DNA of 64,000 nucleotides from Acinetobacter pittii ATCC 19004 = CIP 70.29 (GTDB lineage Bacteria; Pseudomonadota; Gammaproteobacteria; Pseudomonadales; Moraxellaceae): NCBI RefSeq assembly GCF_000369045.1, contig NZ_KB849790.1, positions 248,001 to 312,000 of the forward strand, read 5' to 3'. Shown piece by piece: positions 46,701 to 55,207 of this stretch (position 1 is its first letter; each line of letters starts with the position of its first letter). The notes under the pieces were generated by a model. It saw only the letters and a program-made list of their open reading frames with translations, ran no database searches and was not told where the DNA came from. The position numbers and the translations under genes were made by a program.

Positions 46701-47552
46701 AAGTATGGCGAGCTTGAGCAGTTGATCTCACGTATTAATGCCAAAGGTTATGGTTTAACAATGGGTCTACATACCCGTATTGATGAAACCATTCAAACGG
46801 TCATTCAACATGCTGAAGTTGGTAACCTTTATATCAACCGTAATATTGTTGGTGCTGTCGTTGGTGTACAACCATTCGGTGGTGAAGGTTTATCTGGTAC
46901 AGGCCCGAAAGCTGGTGGTCCGCTTTACATGTATCGCTTGATGCAGCAGTGTTCAAACAAAGTATTGGCAACACCATTTGCTATGAAGACTGAGCAAACT
47001 GCTTTTGAAGGCTTTAACCGTGAGGTTTATCAGAGCTTACAAAATTGGGCAAAACAACATTTACCACAAGCAAATCGCGAAATTGAACCATTTGGTGTTG
47101 GTAAATTTTATGAGTTACAAGGCCCTACTGGGGAAAGTAACCAATATATTATTTTGCCACGTCATCGTGTTCTTTCTATCGCTGATACAGAACAAAATCA
47201 GTTGCATCAGTTACTCGCAATTTTTGCAGTGGGTAGCCAAGCGGCCGTAATGCCAAATAGTCCGTTATTGGCAAAATACAAACAAACATTGCCAAAAGAT
47301 GTGCTTGCTGCAATTACTACAGTTAAAAATATCGCATCAGATGATTTTGATGCAGTTTTACATCATGGTAATCGCGAAGAGATCTTCTCATTACAGCAAG
47401 AGATTGCTACTCGCTCTGGTGCAATTGTCGGTATTACCCATGTTGAACCAAATGAGGCTATTCCACTTGAGCGTTTAGTGATTGAACGTGCAATTAGTGT
47501 GAATACAGCTGCAGCTGGTGGTAACGCAAGCTTAATGACAATGACTGATTAA
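43800..47552 (+). CDS. putA: Bifunctional proline dehydrogenase / glutamate-semialdehyde dehydrogenase
   Basis: About 1250 residues. Oxidises proline to glutamate in two steps. The FAD-dependent proline dehydrogenase barrel spans roughly residues 180-480 (YSYDMLGEAA, GISIKLSALHPRY, IDAEESERLEIS, RLVKGAYWD). The aldehyde dehydrogenase domain spans about 580-1050, with its catalytic cysteine in GQRCSALR near residue 855 and AETGGQNA before it. A C-terminal tail follows. The N-terminal ribbon-helix-helix of E. coli PutA is absent. The ATG at 43800 is preferred to an earlier TTG. Confidence 0.97.
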   Translation: MNTMDTFHQMDKSHQGYITEFNDKSEFEQRINTAWRRAEPEAVEELLQAAAVSDDLDHKIYDLAFNLANNLRERKTSSGKAGIVQGLLQEFSLSSQEGVALMCLAEALLRIPDSATRDLLIRDKINQGNWKEHVGQSSLMFVNAAAWGLMLTGKLMETPKQTSLSSVLTGLLARSGRGIIRKAVDVAMRMMGEQFVTGETIEEAVDHAKVLEDKGFRYSYDMLGEAALTEHDAERYFNDYTQAIHAIGKASNGKGVYDGPGISIKLSALHPRYQRAQIERVHQELYGKVFELARLAKKYNIGLNIDAEESERLEISLELLERLCFEPELANWKGIGFVIQAYQKRCFFVVDYIIDLAKRSQKRLMIRLVKGAYWDSEIKKAQIEGMDDYPVFTRKVHTDLSYIACAKKLLAAPEFIYPQFATHNAQTLATIYHLADPSKYYAGQYEFQCLHGMGEPLYEQVVGPREQNKLGVPCRIYAPVGNHETLLAYLVRRLLENGANTSFVNRIADKTLKVEDLIQSPIYDIRHAAKLEGSVGLKHPSIPLPLDMYGTLRKNSKGYDLANDTPLAALDSTAQELRNRIWQSHPLLANNESLEQGHSVAITNPAQNDEIVGYVQEADLKHVEIALNAAEQAQSEWSNTPKEQRAQYLKCAADLMESRIQELMVLLCRESGKTYANAIAEVREAVDFLRYYATQVENLPANTAIQPLGTVLCISPWNFPLAIFSGQIAAALVSGNCVIAKPAEQTPLIAAQAVQILWEAGIPHGAVQLLPGRGETVGAQLSQDSRIDGIMFTGSTEVAKILQKTVAKRLSENGQSIPLIAETGGQNAMIVDSSALTEQVVLDVVSSAFDSAGQRCSALRILCVQEDSAATVIKMLKGAMQQLIVGNPAILKTDIGPVIDEEAKRTIDQHIQKMKSKGYPVHQLMFGATSQNELDKGTFVVPTAIELPNLDDLQREVFGPVLHIITYKYGELEQLISRINAKGYGLTMGLHTRIDETIQTVIQHAEVGNLYINRNIVGAVVGVQPFGGEGLSGTGPKAGGPLYMYRLMQQCSNKVLATPFAMKTEQTAFEGFNREVYQSLQNWAKQHLPQANREIEPFGVGKFYELQGPTGESNQYIILPRHRVLSIADTEQNQLHQLLAIFAVGSQAAVMPNSPLLAKYKQTLPKDVLAAITTVKNIASDDFDAVLHHGNREEIFSLQQEIATRSGAIVGITHVEPNEAIPLERLVIERAISVNTAAAGGNASLMTMTD

Positions 47553-47566
47553 TACCTAAGTTTCAA

Positions 47567-47600
47567 AAAAAGCCCAAATCTCAGTATTTGGGCTTTTTTA
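47567..47600 (+). terminator. Terminator of putA
   Basis: AGCCCAAAT (47571-47579) and ATTTGGGCT (47586-47594) form a 9-bp stem with a 6-base loop, followed by TTTTTA. Confidence 0.9.
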
Positions 47601-47657
47601 TTTAATCGAGTAATCTATTCTTAAATATATAAACTTTATCAATTCGAGATTCGAATA

Positions 47658-48131
47658 ATGGTCTTTTTAGAACCAGAAAAATATCAACAAAGATGCGCTC
47701 AACTTTTTAATTCATATCACAAAGCTATTTGCGCCCTTCTACCATTTGCCAAAATTGAGCATATTGGTTCTTCCGCTATACCGAATGCAATTTCAAAAGG
47801 TGATTTAGATATTTATATTGAAGTTATACCTGAGCAATTTGAATTCGCAATAGAACAATTAAAAACACTTAACTTTATCGAAAAACAAAACACATTAAGA
47901 ACACATGAGCTTTGTATGCTCGAATCACTCAACAATGATGATGTAGCTTTTCAAATTGTAGTCACGGATTCAGTATTTACATTTTTCTTAACATTTAAAA
48001 ATAAGCTTATAAGCTCACCCACATTGGTCAATGAATATAATCAATTAAAATTACAGTGTAGCCATTTAGACCCCGATCAATATAGAACAATAAAATCAGA
48101 CTTTATTAATCGCGTTTTAAATCATCTCTAG
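47658..48131 (+). CDS. GrpB/UPF0157 family protein (nucleotidyltransferase fold)
   Basis: A 157-residue protein of the GrpB family. The polymerase-beta-like signature GSSAIPNAISKGDLDI at residues 37-52 supplies the GS and DxD metal-binding elements. Family members are putative nucleotidyltransferases with no settled substrate. It stands alone between putA and trmA, very AT-rich, and could be a late acquisition. The name is not related to the GrpE chaperone. Confidence 0.82.
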   Translation: MVFLEPEKYQQRCAQLFNSYHKAICALLPFAKIEHIGSSAIPNAISKGDLDIYIEVIPEQFEFAIEQLKTLNFIEKQNTLRTHELCMLESLNNDDVAFQIVVTDSVFTFFLTFKNKLISSPTLVNEYNQLKLQCSHLDPDQYRTIKSDFINRVLNHL

Positions 48132-48239
48132 TTTAGGTACCTCCTTTTCTCTTATGAATATCTGGTTAAAATTGGCTCCTGTAAGTTCAATTTTTTTGAT
48201 ACCATTCAATATTTGATTCTGTCTAAATTTTCTTTGTCT

Positions 48240-49325
48240 ATGACCTCTTCTTATCGTCAACAACTTCAAGCTAAAATTGAACGCATTACTACTCAATTTT
48301 CTGAATTTACACCACCTACATTAGAAGTGTTTGAATCACCTGAACAACATTTCCGTATGCGTGCTGAATTTCGTATCTGGCATACAGAAAATGATATGTT
48401 CTATGCCATGTTTGAGCGTAACGATGACGACAAGCAAAAAACCGTTGTACGCATTGATGAGTTTCCAATTGCAGATCAAAGCATCAATGATTTAATGCCA
48501 AAACTCTTGGAAGAACTTAAGGCTGAGCCTAAGCTCTCTAACCGTTTATTTGAAGCTGACTTCCTCGCAACACTTAGCGGAGAAATGTTGGTTACCCTAA
48601 TTTATCATCGTAAACTGGATCAAGAATGGGAACAAGCCGCTAAAGCGCTTGCCTATAAATTAGATATTAAGATTATGGGCCGTAGTCGTGGCCAGAAAAT
48701 TGTTATTGGCGATGATTTCGTCGTTGAAGAATTCGAACTTTTAAATCGTTCATTTAAATATAAACAAATCGAAAGTAGCTTTACCCAACCTAATGCACAA
48801 GTTTGCAAAAAAATGCTGCAATGGGCATGCGATGCAGCTGAAGGATCAAAGAAACACTTATTAGAACTCTATTGTGGTAATGGTAATTTTACGCTTCCAC
48901 TCTCTTTAAAGTTCGAACGAGTACTCGCGACTGAACTTGCAAAATCATCTGTTTATGCTGCTCAATGGAACATTGAACAAAACCAAATCGATAATATTCA
49001 AGTAGCACGTCTCTCGGCTGAAGAATTTACTCAAGCTTATCAAGGTGAGCGCGAATTCCGCCGTCTACAAGAAGCGAATATTGATATTCAAAGCTATGAC
49101 TTTGACACCGTATTTGTAGATCCACCGCGTGCAGGAATTGATGATGAGACTTTAAAACTTCTACAAGGTTTTGAACATATTATCTACATTTCATGTAACC
49201 CTGACACGCTATATGAAAATTTAAAAACGCTCAGTCAAACTCATCGATTGACTAAATTCGCCTTATTTGATCAGTTCCCTTATACACATCATGTAGAATC
49301 TGGTGTTTTACTTGAGAAGATTTAA
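48240..49325 (+). CDS. trmA: tRNA (uracil-5-)-methyltransferase TrmA
   Basis: A 361-residue SAM-dependent enzyme that makes T54 in the T-loop of tRNAs. Motifs are [26 protein letters not shown] (SAM site), [11 protein letters not shown] and the catalytic cysteine in [13 protein letters not shown]; the C-terminal [14 protein letters not shown] is a TrmA hallmark. There is no iron-sulfur or TRAM domain, in keeping with TrmA rather than RlmC/D. The frame extends nine codons upstream, but the ATG at 48240 begins the conserved protein. Confidence 0.95.
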   Translation: MTSSYRQQLQAKIERITTQFSEFTPPTLEVFESPEQHFRMRAEFRIWHTENDMFYAMFERNDDDKQKTVVRIDEFPIADQSINDLMPKLLEELKAEPKLSNRLFEADFLATLSGEMLVTLIYHRKLDQEWEQAAKALAYKLDIKIMGRSRGQKIVIGDDFVVEEFELLNRSFKYKQIESSFTQPNAQVCKKMLQWACDAAEGSKKHLLELYCGNGNFTLPLSLKFERVLATELAKSSVYAAQWNIEQNQIDNIQVARLSAEEFTQAYQGEREFRRLQEANIDIQSYDFDTVFVDPPRAGIDDETLKLLQGFEHIIYISCNPDTLYENLKTLSQTHRLTKFALFDQFPYTHHVESGVLLEKI

Positions 49326-49350
49326 ACAAAATCTTTCATTGTAAAGTTTT

Positions 49351-49382
49351 AAATAAGGAGGCTACATACCTCCTTATTTTTT
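49351..49382 (+). terminator. Terminator of trmA
   Basis: AAATAAGGAGG (49351-49361) and CCTCCTTATTT (49369-49379) form an 11-bp stem with a 7-base loop, followed by T residues, 25 bases after the trmA stop. Confidence 0.88.
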
Positions 49383-49573
49383 AACGTTTTATTAGTTAAG
49401 TATTTAAATTTTCAAAAAATATCAAGTCATCTATTCGTCATAATTTCGTTTAACTCAAGCATTCCCATCGAAAATTCTCGAGTTCAAGTGGTGGATTTAT
49501 CACTTATAGAGTCTTGTATTTTATTTTAAATTGGCTATATTTCGAGCTATGTTAGGTTGTATATGAAGGCTCT

Positions 49574-49804
49574 ATGAGTTTTTGGCAAAAGCTGTTCTTG
49601 GCAGATCAACAGCATAACGAGCATAAAAACCAAACTGCTTGTGTTGAAAATGACTGCTCATGTAAAACTAATGAACAACTTCTAAGTGCACTTGCACAAG
49701 CAACAGATGAAGATGTCATTAAGGGAATTAAAAAAGTTCTTATTTCCCGTGGTTATAGCCGAAAAGAGTTAAATGAACTCACTCAAAAACCGTCTATTCA
49801 TTAA
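49574..49804 (+). CDS. Small conserved-looking protein of unknown function
   Basis: A 76-residue protein starting MSFWQKLF. It has a cysteine cluster (ACVENDCSCKTN, three Cys at residues 23-30) and an amphipathic C-terminal helical part (DEDVIKGIKKVLISRGYSRKEL). The cysteines could bind metal or form disulfides; no domain is recognised. It has a terminator of its own and a clean intergenic region, which supports a real gene. Function unknown. Confidence 0.65.
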   Translation: MSFWQKLFLADQQHNEHKNQTACVENDCSCKTNEQLLSALAQATDEDVIKGIKKVLISRGYSRKELNELTQKPSIH

Positions 49805-49806
49805 TT

Positions 49807-49836
49807 AAAAAGCCAGTCTTGTACTGGCTTTTTTAT
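49807..49836. terminator. Bidirectional terminator
   Basis: AAGCCAGT (49810-49817) and ACTGGCTT (49823-49830), a 5-base loop, with A-run before and T-run after. It serves the plus-strand small gene and the convergent minus-strand glycosidase gene. Confidence 0.9.
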
Positions 49837-49839
49837 ATT

Positions 49840-50586
49840 TCACTTTACTGCACAATTGGACTCATCTACCCAACCGACCATTGGTCCCATTTGAAATTGC
49901 TGATCGTTCCGATTGTTCTTTTGCATATATAAACTAGAAATAGAACCATCGAGATATAAAGCCTGCTCTACTTTAAGATTTCTTTGAAAAAACTTGGCAA
50001 AATTGTAAAAACTCACACGATTCTTAGATATTACAAAGTAGAGTTTATTATCTCGAATACCAACTCCATTACGAATTTTCTTTGATTGAGAGTCTGGTAA
50101 AAAAAGGGAATTTATCTTTCCATCAATAACTAACATTGGCCCAGATTGGGTTGCATAATCAACTTTCAAATTTTGTAGGCTATATTGTGGCGTAGTTAAA
50201 ACAAAGGCCTGTTTTTTATTCCAAGCTACTACCCCATTCGGCTGTAAAAAGAAATTTCCCAATCCTTTATGCTCATTTAAGGGCTGAACTACCTTAGCTC
50301 GTTCAATATACAACCCTACTGGAGAAAATCCTAAATGAAACATCCCCACATTCATTGCAAAGCTAAGCTGCTCACACTGCTTTAATTGTTCCTCAATATT
50401 GTTAAAGCTTTTATAGTATTGCTGATTATTAGGATTCTTTAAAAACAAGCGTAATGCTTTAAATTCGCTGATCGAGATCACATCGTATTGGTCACCTTCC
50501 ACCGTTTTAATCTGCTGATGCGCTATAGCATATGCGGCCTGAAACAAAAGCCCATACAAAGCGAAGCACCCAACTACCCATTTCAT
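49840..50586 (-). CDS. Phosphodiester glycosidase (NAGPA/DUF2233) family, exported
   Basis: About 248 residues with a signal peptide (MKWVVGCFALYGLL, cut after QAAYA), so periplasmic or surface. NVGMFHLGFSPVGLYIE, SGPMLVIDGK, NGVGI and the late YLDGSISSLY place it in the family that includes the mammalian mannose-6-phosphate uncovering enzyme; bacterial members are thought to cleave phosphodiester-linked sugars. The ATG at 50586 is chosen because it begins the signal peptide and has an AGG site upstream. The substrate is unknown. Confidence 0.82.
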   Translation of the reverse strand: MKWVVGCFALYGLLFQAAYAIAHQQIKTVEGDQYDVISISEFKALRLFLKNPNNQQYYKSFNNIEEQLKQCEQLSFAMNVGMFHLGFSPVGLYIERAKVVQPLNEHKGLGNFFLQPNGVVAWNKKQAFVLTTPQYSLQNLKVDYATQSGPMLVIDGKINSLFLPDSQSKKIRNGVGIRDNKLYFVISKNRVSFYNFAKFFQRNLKVEQALYLDGSISSLYMQKNNRNDQQFQMGPMVGWVDESNCAVK

Positions 50587-50779
50587 TGAATAACACCTGA
50601 CATGACATTTTTCCTTCATATTAAGTTCTTAAATTATATACAAGAAATATAAATAGATTGGATATGCATCAAATTCCTTCATTCGACGTAATCAATACAC
50701 TGCAAATTGCTGATATTGGTTATAATGTTTAGCAGCTTTTCAATAAAAGCCATTTACACTTTATTGGATCAGCGTAAGC

Positions 50780-51370
50780 ATGCAACAACTGAATAAACGC
50801 TACCCTTTAGGGGCTCACCTCATCGTAAAGCATCTCGGCTATAGCCATCATGGTATATATGCAGGGAGAGGTCGAGTTATCCATTATTCCGGCTTAGCTC
50901 ATTTCATCAAAAAACGCCCGATTGAAATCACTTCAATAGATGCTTTCTCGCATGGCAAAAAAATACACGTCCGTTCTTATGACAAACCTCGTTATAAAGG
51001 AAAGATTGTTGTTCGCCGAATGCGTTCACGTATGCATGAAAATCACTATCATTTGATTATTAATAACTGTGAACATCTATGCAGTTGGGCAATTACGGGT
51101 ATTGAAAGTAGCACTCAAGTTGAACGTATGATGCATCGTTTAACGACTATTGGCTATGTAAGCTCAATCATGAGCTATATGAATGGTATGATGTTGACCG
51201 TTGCAACTACATGTTTTGCTCTGGTTCTGTATATTAAAAAGAAACTACGTGATCAAGCAAAAAGAAAAGTTCCTACTTACCAGTTCTTAAGAGAAAAATC
51301 TCAGAAAAGAAATATCGATCCTTCAGCGCCTTTAGTATTTATAGATCCAGATAAAAAAGAGCCAATCTAA
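50780..51370 (+). CDS. LRAT-domain (lecithin retinol acyltransferase-like) membrane protein
   Basis: A 196-residue protein. The N-terminal domain is a permuted NlpC/P60 (LRAT/H-REV107) fold with H24 in HHGIYAG, H35 in VIHYSG and catalytic C97 in NNCEHL. A hydrophobic segment at about residues 136-152 should anchor it in a membrane, followed by a basic, hydrophilic tail. Known eukaryotic members are phospholipid acyltransferases or lipases; the bacterial role is unsettled. It is divergent from the glycosidase gene and has its own terminator. Confidence 0.82.
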   Translation: MQQLNKRYPLGAHLIVKHLGYSHHGIYAGRGRVIHYSGLAHFIKKRPIEITSIDAFSHGKKIHVRSYDKPRYKGKIVVRRMRSRMHENHYHLIINNCEHLCSWAITGIESSTQVERMMHRLTTIGYVSSIMSYMNGMMLTVATTCFALVLYIKKKLRDQAKRKVPTYQFLREKSQKRNIDPSAPLVFIDPDKKEPI

Positions 51371-51372
51371 AT

Positions 51373-51404
51373 AAAAAAGCCCTCATATTTGAGGGCTTTT
51401 TAGA
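51373..51404. terminator. Bidirectional terminator
   Basis: AAGCCCTCA (51378-51386) and TGAGGGCTT (51391-51399) with a 4-base loop, flanked by A and T runs, between the convergent LRAT-like gene and yceI. Confidence 0.92.
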
Positions 51405-51415
51405 AAACTTATAGC

Positions 51416-52006
51416 TTATTTTTTAGCTGCATTAGCAGCAGTTGCTTCAGTGGTAATGTTTACAGTGATCTTATCGCCAACATTAGGCACATAACTTCCT
51501 AAACCAAAGTCAGAACGCTTGAATGAAGTTGTCGCATTAAAACCAATTGCTGGAACTTTAGCCATTGGATGCTCGCCTTGCTTGTTTAAAACAGCGTTAA
51601 GTACAACTGGCTTAGTTACGCCTTTAACAGTTAAGTCACCAGTAATTTTAAAGTGCTTTTTGTCTTTGGTTTCAACTTTAGTACTTTTAAACGTAATATT
51701 TGGATATTTAGCAGCATTAAACCAAGCTTCTTCTTGGAACTCTTTATCTAAAGCAGGTACGTTTGTATTTACACTGCTTAAAGGAATAGTCACATTTACA
51801 GATGAGTTTGCTGGTTTAGCATTATCAACTTTAATTACACCTTGGATATCCGAGAAGTTAGCGCTTGGAGTAGAGAAACCAAAGTGATTCCATGAGAAAA
51901 CAGTAGCTGTATGTGTTGGGTCAATTTTGTAGTCTACTGGTGCAGCTAAAGTAACTGAACTAGCCAATGCTACTGCCAAACCGAAGCTTAATGTTTTAAG
52001 ATGCAT
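51416..52006 (-). CDS. YceI family periplasmic protein
   Basis: A 196-residue protein with a signal peptide (cut after VTLA-AP) and a lipocalin-like YceI domain: DYKIDPTHTATVFSWNHFGFS near the mature N-terminus, the SSVNTNVPALDKE block, and GDLTVKGVTKPV. YceI proteins bind polyprenoid or other amphiphilic ligands in the periplasm; some respond to alkaline or osmotic stress. It stands alone, with its promoter in the gap before the OsmC-family gene, which runs divergently. Confidence 0.93.
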   Translation of the reverse strand: MHLKTLSFGLAVALASSVTLAAPVDYKIDPTHTATVFSWNHFGFSTPSANFSDIQGVIKVDNAKPANSSVNVTIPLSSVNTNVPALDKEFQEEAWFNAAKYPNITFKSTKVETKDKKHFKITGDLTVKGVTKPVVLNAVLNKQGEHPMAKVPAIGFNATTSFKRSDFGLGSYVPNVGDKITVNITTEATAANAAKK

Positions 52007-52219
52007 TTTTCGTATCCTTTATTGATATAGTCGTTAGTGTATACATCAAGTAATTTAATTCACCATTCTTTATAAAACGATATGTTTCATCCATGCAACA
52101 ATAAAAGCGTTACAGTTGTTATTCAAAAACAATATTATAAAGTTTAGATATTCTTCTATTCGAAGCTTCAGATTTATTAATTTTTATTACGATTTTATTG
52201 ATGAATAACAAGGTAAAAC

Positions 52220-52627
52220 ATGGTTAATACAGCCCAAGCACAAAGTACTTCTACCCCATATCGAGTAACTCTTACCGATCCTTCAGGTCATCAATGGTTT
52301 GCAGATGAACCAGCTGATAAAGGTGGACAAGATACAGCTCCGAACCCGGTTCAGCTTTTATTATCCGCTTTAGGAGCTTGTACCACCATTACTTTAGAAA
52401 TGTATGCGAATCTTAAAGGTATTAAGCTTGAGCATGTTCAAGTGGATTTAGCATTAAACCCTAATGGCGAACCTGAAAAAGGCCAAAATAATATTGAACA
52501 AAAAATTACACTCAAAGGTGAATTTACTGAAGACCAGCATAAGCGATTACTAAAAGTTGCAGAGAATTGCCCTATTCATAAGTTATTAACTTCTCAAATT
52601 AATATCCAAACAGAACTCACTATTTAA
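52220..52627 (+). CDS. OsmC family protein
   Basis: A 135-residue OsmC/Ohr-fold protein. The two redox cysteines are present in GACTTIT and ENCPIHK, as in thiol peroxidases of this superfamily that reduce organic hydroperoxides. The spacing and the PNPVQLLLSALGAC helix are more like the YhfA/OsmC-like branch than Ohr. The substrate is not known. A strong terminator follows and is shared with tkt on the other strand. Confidence 0.9.
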   Translation: MVNTAQAQSTSTPYRVTLTDPSGHQWFADEPADKGGQDTAPNPVQLLLSALGACTTITLEMYANLKGIKLEHVQVDLALNPNGEPEKGQNNIEQKITLKGEFTEDQHKRLLKVAENCPIHKLLTSQINIQTELTI

Positions 52628-52636
52628 CTTCTCAAA

Positions 52637-52668
52637 TAAAAAAGCGCTCTATCTAGAGCGCTTTTTTA
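52637..52668. terminator. Bidirectional terminator
   Basis: AAAGCGCTCT (52641-52650) and AGAGCGCTTT (52655-52664) form a 10-bp stem with a 4-base loop and flanking A and T runs, between the osmC-family gene and tkt. Confidence 0.93.
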
Positions 52669-52682
52669 CACTACTTTAATAT

Positions 52683-54671
52683 TTAAGCAGTTAATTCTTT
52701 TACAGCTGCAACAACAGCTTCAGTCGTAATACCAAAGAATTGGAACAAATCTTTTGCTGGTGCAGACTCACCATAAGTTGTCATACCAATTACTTTGCCA
52801 TCAAGACCAACAAACTTCCACCAGTAGTCAACATGAGCTGCTTCAACAGCAACACGCGCACGGATATGAGCTGGTAATACTGCTTCACGGTATGCCGCAT
52901 CTTGCTTCATAAACTCTTCTGCACATGGCATAGAAACTACACGCACACCTTCAAGTTGTGCATAAGCTTCCATTGCTAAAGAAATTTCAGAACCTGTTGC
53001 AATAATAATCGCTTTTAATTCGCCTTTTTCTTGAGCAAGTACATAACCACCTTTTGCAGCGTTTTGAATTTGCTCTTCAGAACGTGTTTGGAATGGTAAG
53101 TTTTGACGAGAGAAAATAAGTGCTGTAGGACCATCTTTGCGTTCTAGAGCAGATTTCCAAGCAATTGCAGTTTCTACAGTATCCGCAGGGCGCCATGTAT
53201 TTAAGTTAGGTGTACCACGTAATGAAGCAATTTGTTCAATCGGTTGGTGAGTTGGACCATCTTCACCCAGACCAATTGAGTCATGTGTATAAACATGAAT
53301 TACACGTTGTTTCATTAATGCAGACATACGTACTGCATTACGTGCATATTCCATAAACATTAAGAATGTTGCAACGTAAGGAACGAAACCACCATGCAAT
53401 GCAACGCCATTAGCGATCGCAGTCATACCAAATTCACGTACGCCATAGTAGACATAGTTACCAGCTGGGTTTTCTTGAACACCTTGGCAACCTTTCCAAA
53501 GTGTTAAGTTAGAACCTGCTAAATCAGCAGAACCACCTAACAATTCAGGTAATAAAGGACCAAATGCTTGTAATGTATTTTGGCTTGCTTTACGAGTTGC
53601 AATTGTCTCGCCTTTCGCATTTGTTTCACGAATGAAAGCATCTGCTTGCGCTGCAAATTCTGCTGGTAAGTCACCACTGATACGACGAAGTAACTCAGCC
53701 GCTTCAGTTGGATATTTTGCTTGATATTGTGCAAATACCGCATTCCAAGCTGCTTCAGATTCACTACCTTTTGCTTTTGCATCCCATGCAGCATATACGT
53801 CAGCAGGTATAACAAATGCTTCTTCGTTCCAACCTAATGCTTCACGAGTTAAAGTAATCTCATCTTTACCTAATGGCGCACCATGACAGTCTTCTTTACC
53901 CTGCTTATTTGGTGAACCTAAACCAATAATCGTTTTACACATAATGATTGTTGGTTTTTGAGTTTCAGCTTTTGCTTCAATTGTCGCTTGACGAATCGCA
54001 TCAGCATCATGACCATCTACACGAAGAACTTGCCAACCATAGGCTTTGAAACGCTCTTCTGTATCGTCGCTGAACCAGCCTTCTACTTCACCATCAATTG
54101 AAATGCCATTATCATCATAATAAGCAATCAATTTACCAAGTTGTAAGGTGCCAGCTAAAGAACATACTTCGTGAGAAATACCTTCCATTAAACAGCCATC
54201 ACCTAAGAAACAGTAAGTGAAATGATCAACAACTTTTAAATCATCTTTATTAAATTGAGCAGCCAATGTTTTTTCTGCTAAAGCAAAACCAACAGCATTA
54301 GCAATACCTTGACCTAAAGGACCAGTTGTCGTCTCTACACCCGGTGCATAGCCATATTCAGGATGACCAGGAGTTCTAGAATGCAATTGACGGAACTGTT
54401 TTAAATCTTCAATTGAAAGATCATAACCTGTTAAATGAAGCAAAGCGTATTGCAACATTGAGCCATGGCCATTTGATAAAACGAAACGGTCACGGTTTGC
54501 CCATTGTGGATTTGTTGGGTTGTGATTTAAAAACTCACGCCAGACGACGTCAGCAATATCTGCCATCCCCATTGGAGCACCTGGATGCCCTGAGTTTGCT
54601 TGTTGCACAGCATCCATTGCCAATACACGAATTGCATTTGCAATACGACGTTCGTTTAAAGGGGTCGTCAT
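52683..54671 (-). CDS. tkt: Transketolase
   Basis: A 662-residue thiamine-diphosphate enzyme of the non-oxidative pentose phosphate pathway. The diphosphate/Mg motif [13 protein letters not shown], the N-terminal [15 protein letters not shown], and the central [14 protein letters not shown] are all present. The enzyme interconverts sugar phosphates and supplies ribose and erythrose phosphates. It is convergent with the OsmC-family gene and divergent from metK over a gap of more than 500 bases. Confidence 0.98.
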   Translation of the reverse strand: MTTPLNERRIANAIRVLAMDAVQQANSGHPGAPMGMADIADVVWREFLNHNPTNPQWANRDRFVLSNGHGSMLQYALLHLTGYDLSIEDLKQFRQLHSRTPGHPEYGYAPGVETTTGPLGQGIANAVGFALAEKTLAAQFNKDDLKVVDHFTYCFLGDGCLMEGISHEVCSLAGTLQLGKLIAYYDDNGISIDGEVEGWFSDDTEERFKAYGWQVLRVDGHDADAIRQATIEAKAETQKPTIIMCKTIIGLGSPNKQGKEDCHGAPLGKDEITLTREALGWNEEAFVIPADVYAAWDAKAKGSESEAAWNAVFAQYQAKYPTEAAELLRRISGDLPAEFAAQADAFIRETNAKGETIATRKASQNTLQAFGPLLPELLGGSADLAGSNLTLWKGCQGVQENPAGNYVYYGVREFGMTAIANGVALHGGFVPYVATFLMFMEYARNAVRMSALMKQRVIHVYTHDSIGLGEDGPTHQPIEQIASLRGTPNLNTWRPADTVETAIAWKSALERKDGPTALIFSRQNLPFQTRSEEQIQNAAKGGYVLAQEKGELKAIIIATGSEISLAMEAYAQLEGVRVVSMPCAEEFMKQDAAYREAVLPAHIRARVAVEAAHVDYWWKFVGLDGKVIGMTTYGESAPAKDLFQFFGITTEAVVAAVKELTA

Positions 54672-55207
54672 AGATCAGAATCCAATTTTAATAGATTGAT
54701 GAAAAGAAGAAGATGAATAACCATTCAATGCCGCTATATTGTCTTAAAAAAAAGGCTTAGGGTAAACCCCAACACGATATATTTCTTTATTTTTAACCGT
54801 TTCTTGGTTACACAAAAAACATTTGAATCTTTAAGTTATACAAAACAGTGTTCATTTTTCTGTACAATCACTAAATGTAAGAACATTAATCTTGTTAGCT
54901 TTTGATATATAGATAAAATAATTAGCTAATCTTGTATGCGTTGATCATATTTCTTTACTTTAAAATTCAAATTCTGATATTTAAGTTTTTTATTAAGTTA
55001 TATGTTTAAAAAACACACTAGCAACAAGTTGTTAAAATATAAATACTTTAAATTAAAGCTTTCTATATCAATTTTGCTAATACACTTATCAATTAAAACA
55101 CACTATAAATGAAATAAATTCATGCTTTTTAGTCAGTATGAACTGGTCCTCAAGCTCAAGTCGATGTAACATATTATGTCTTTTGAAATAACCAAGATAG
55201 GACTTTC
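54672..55207. other. 536-base divergent control region between tkt and metK
   Basis: AT-rich, without a credible gene. It must hold the promoters of tkt and metK. I looked for a SAM riboswitch before metK and saw no convincing structure. No strong palindrome stands out. Confidence 0.65.

Noticed and set aside
54672-55207. SAM riboswitch or T-box in front of metK
   Set aside because: No consistent set of stems or conserved loop motifs was found in the 536-base leader region.
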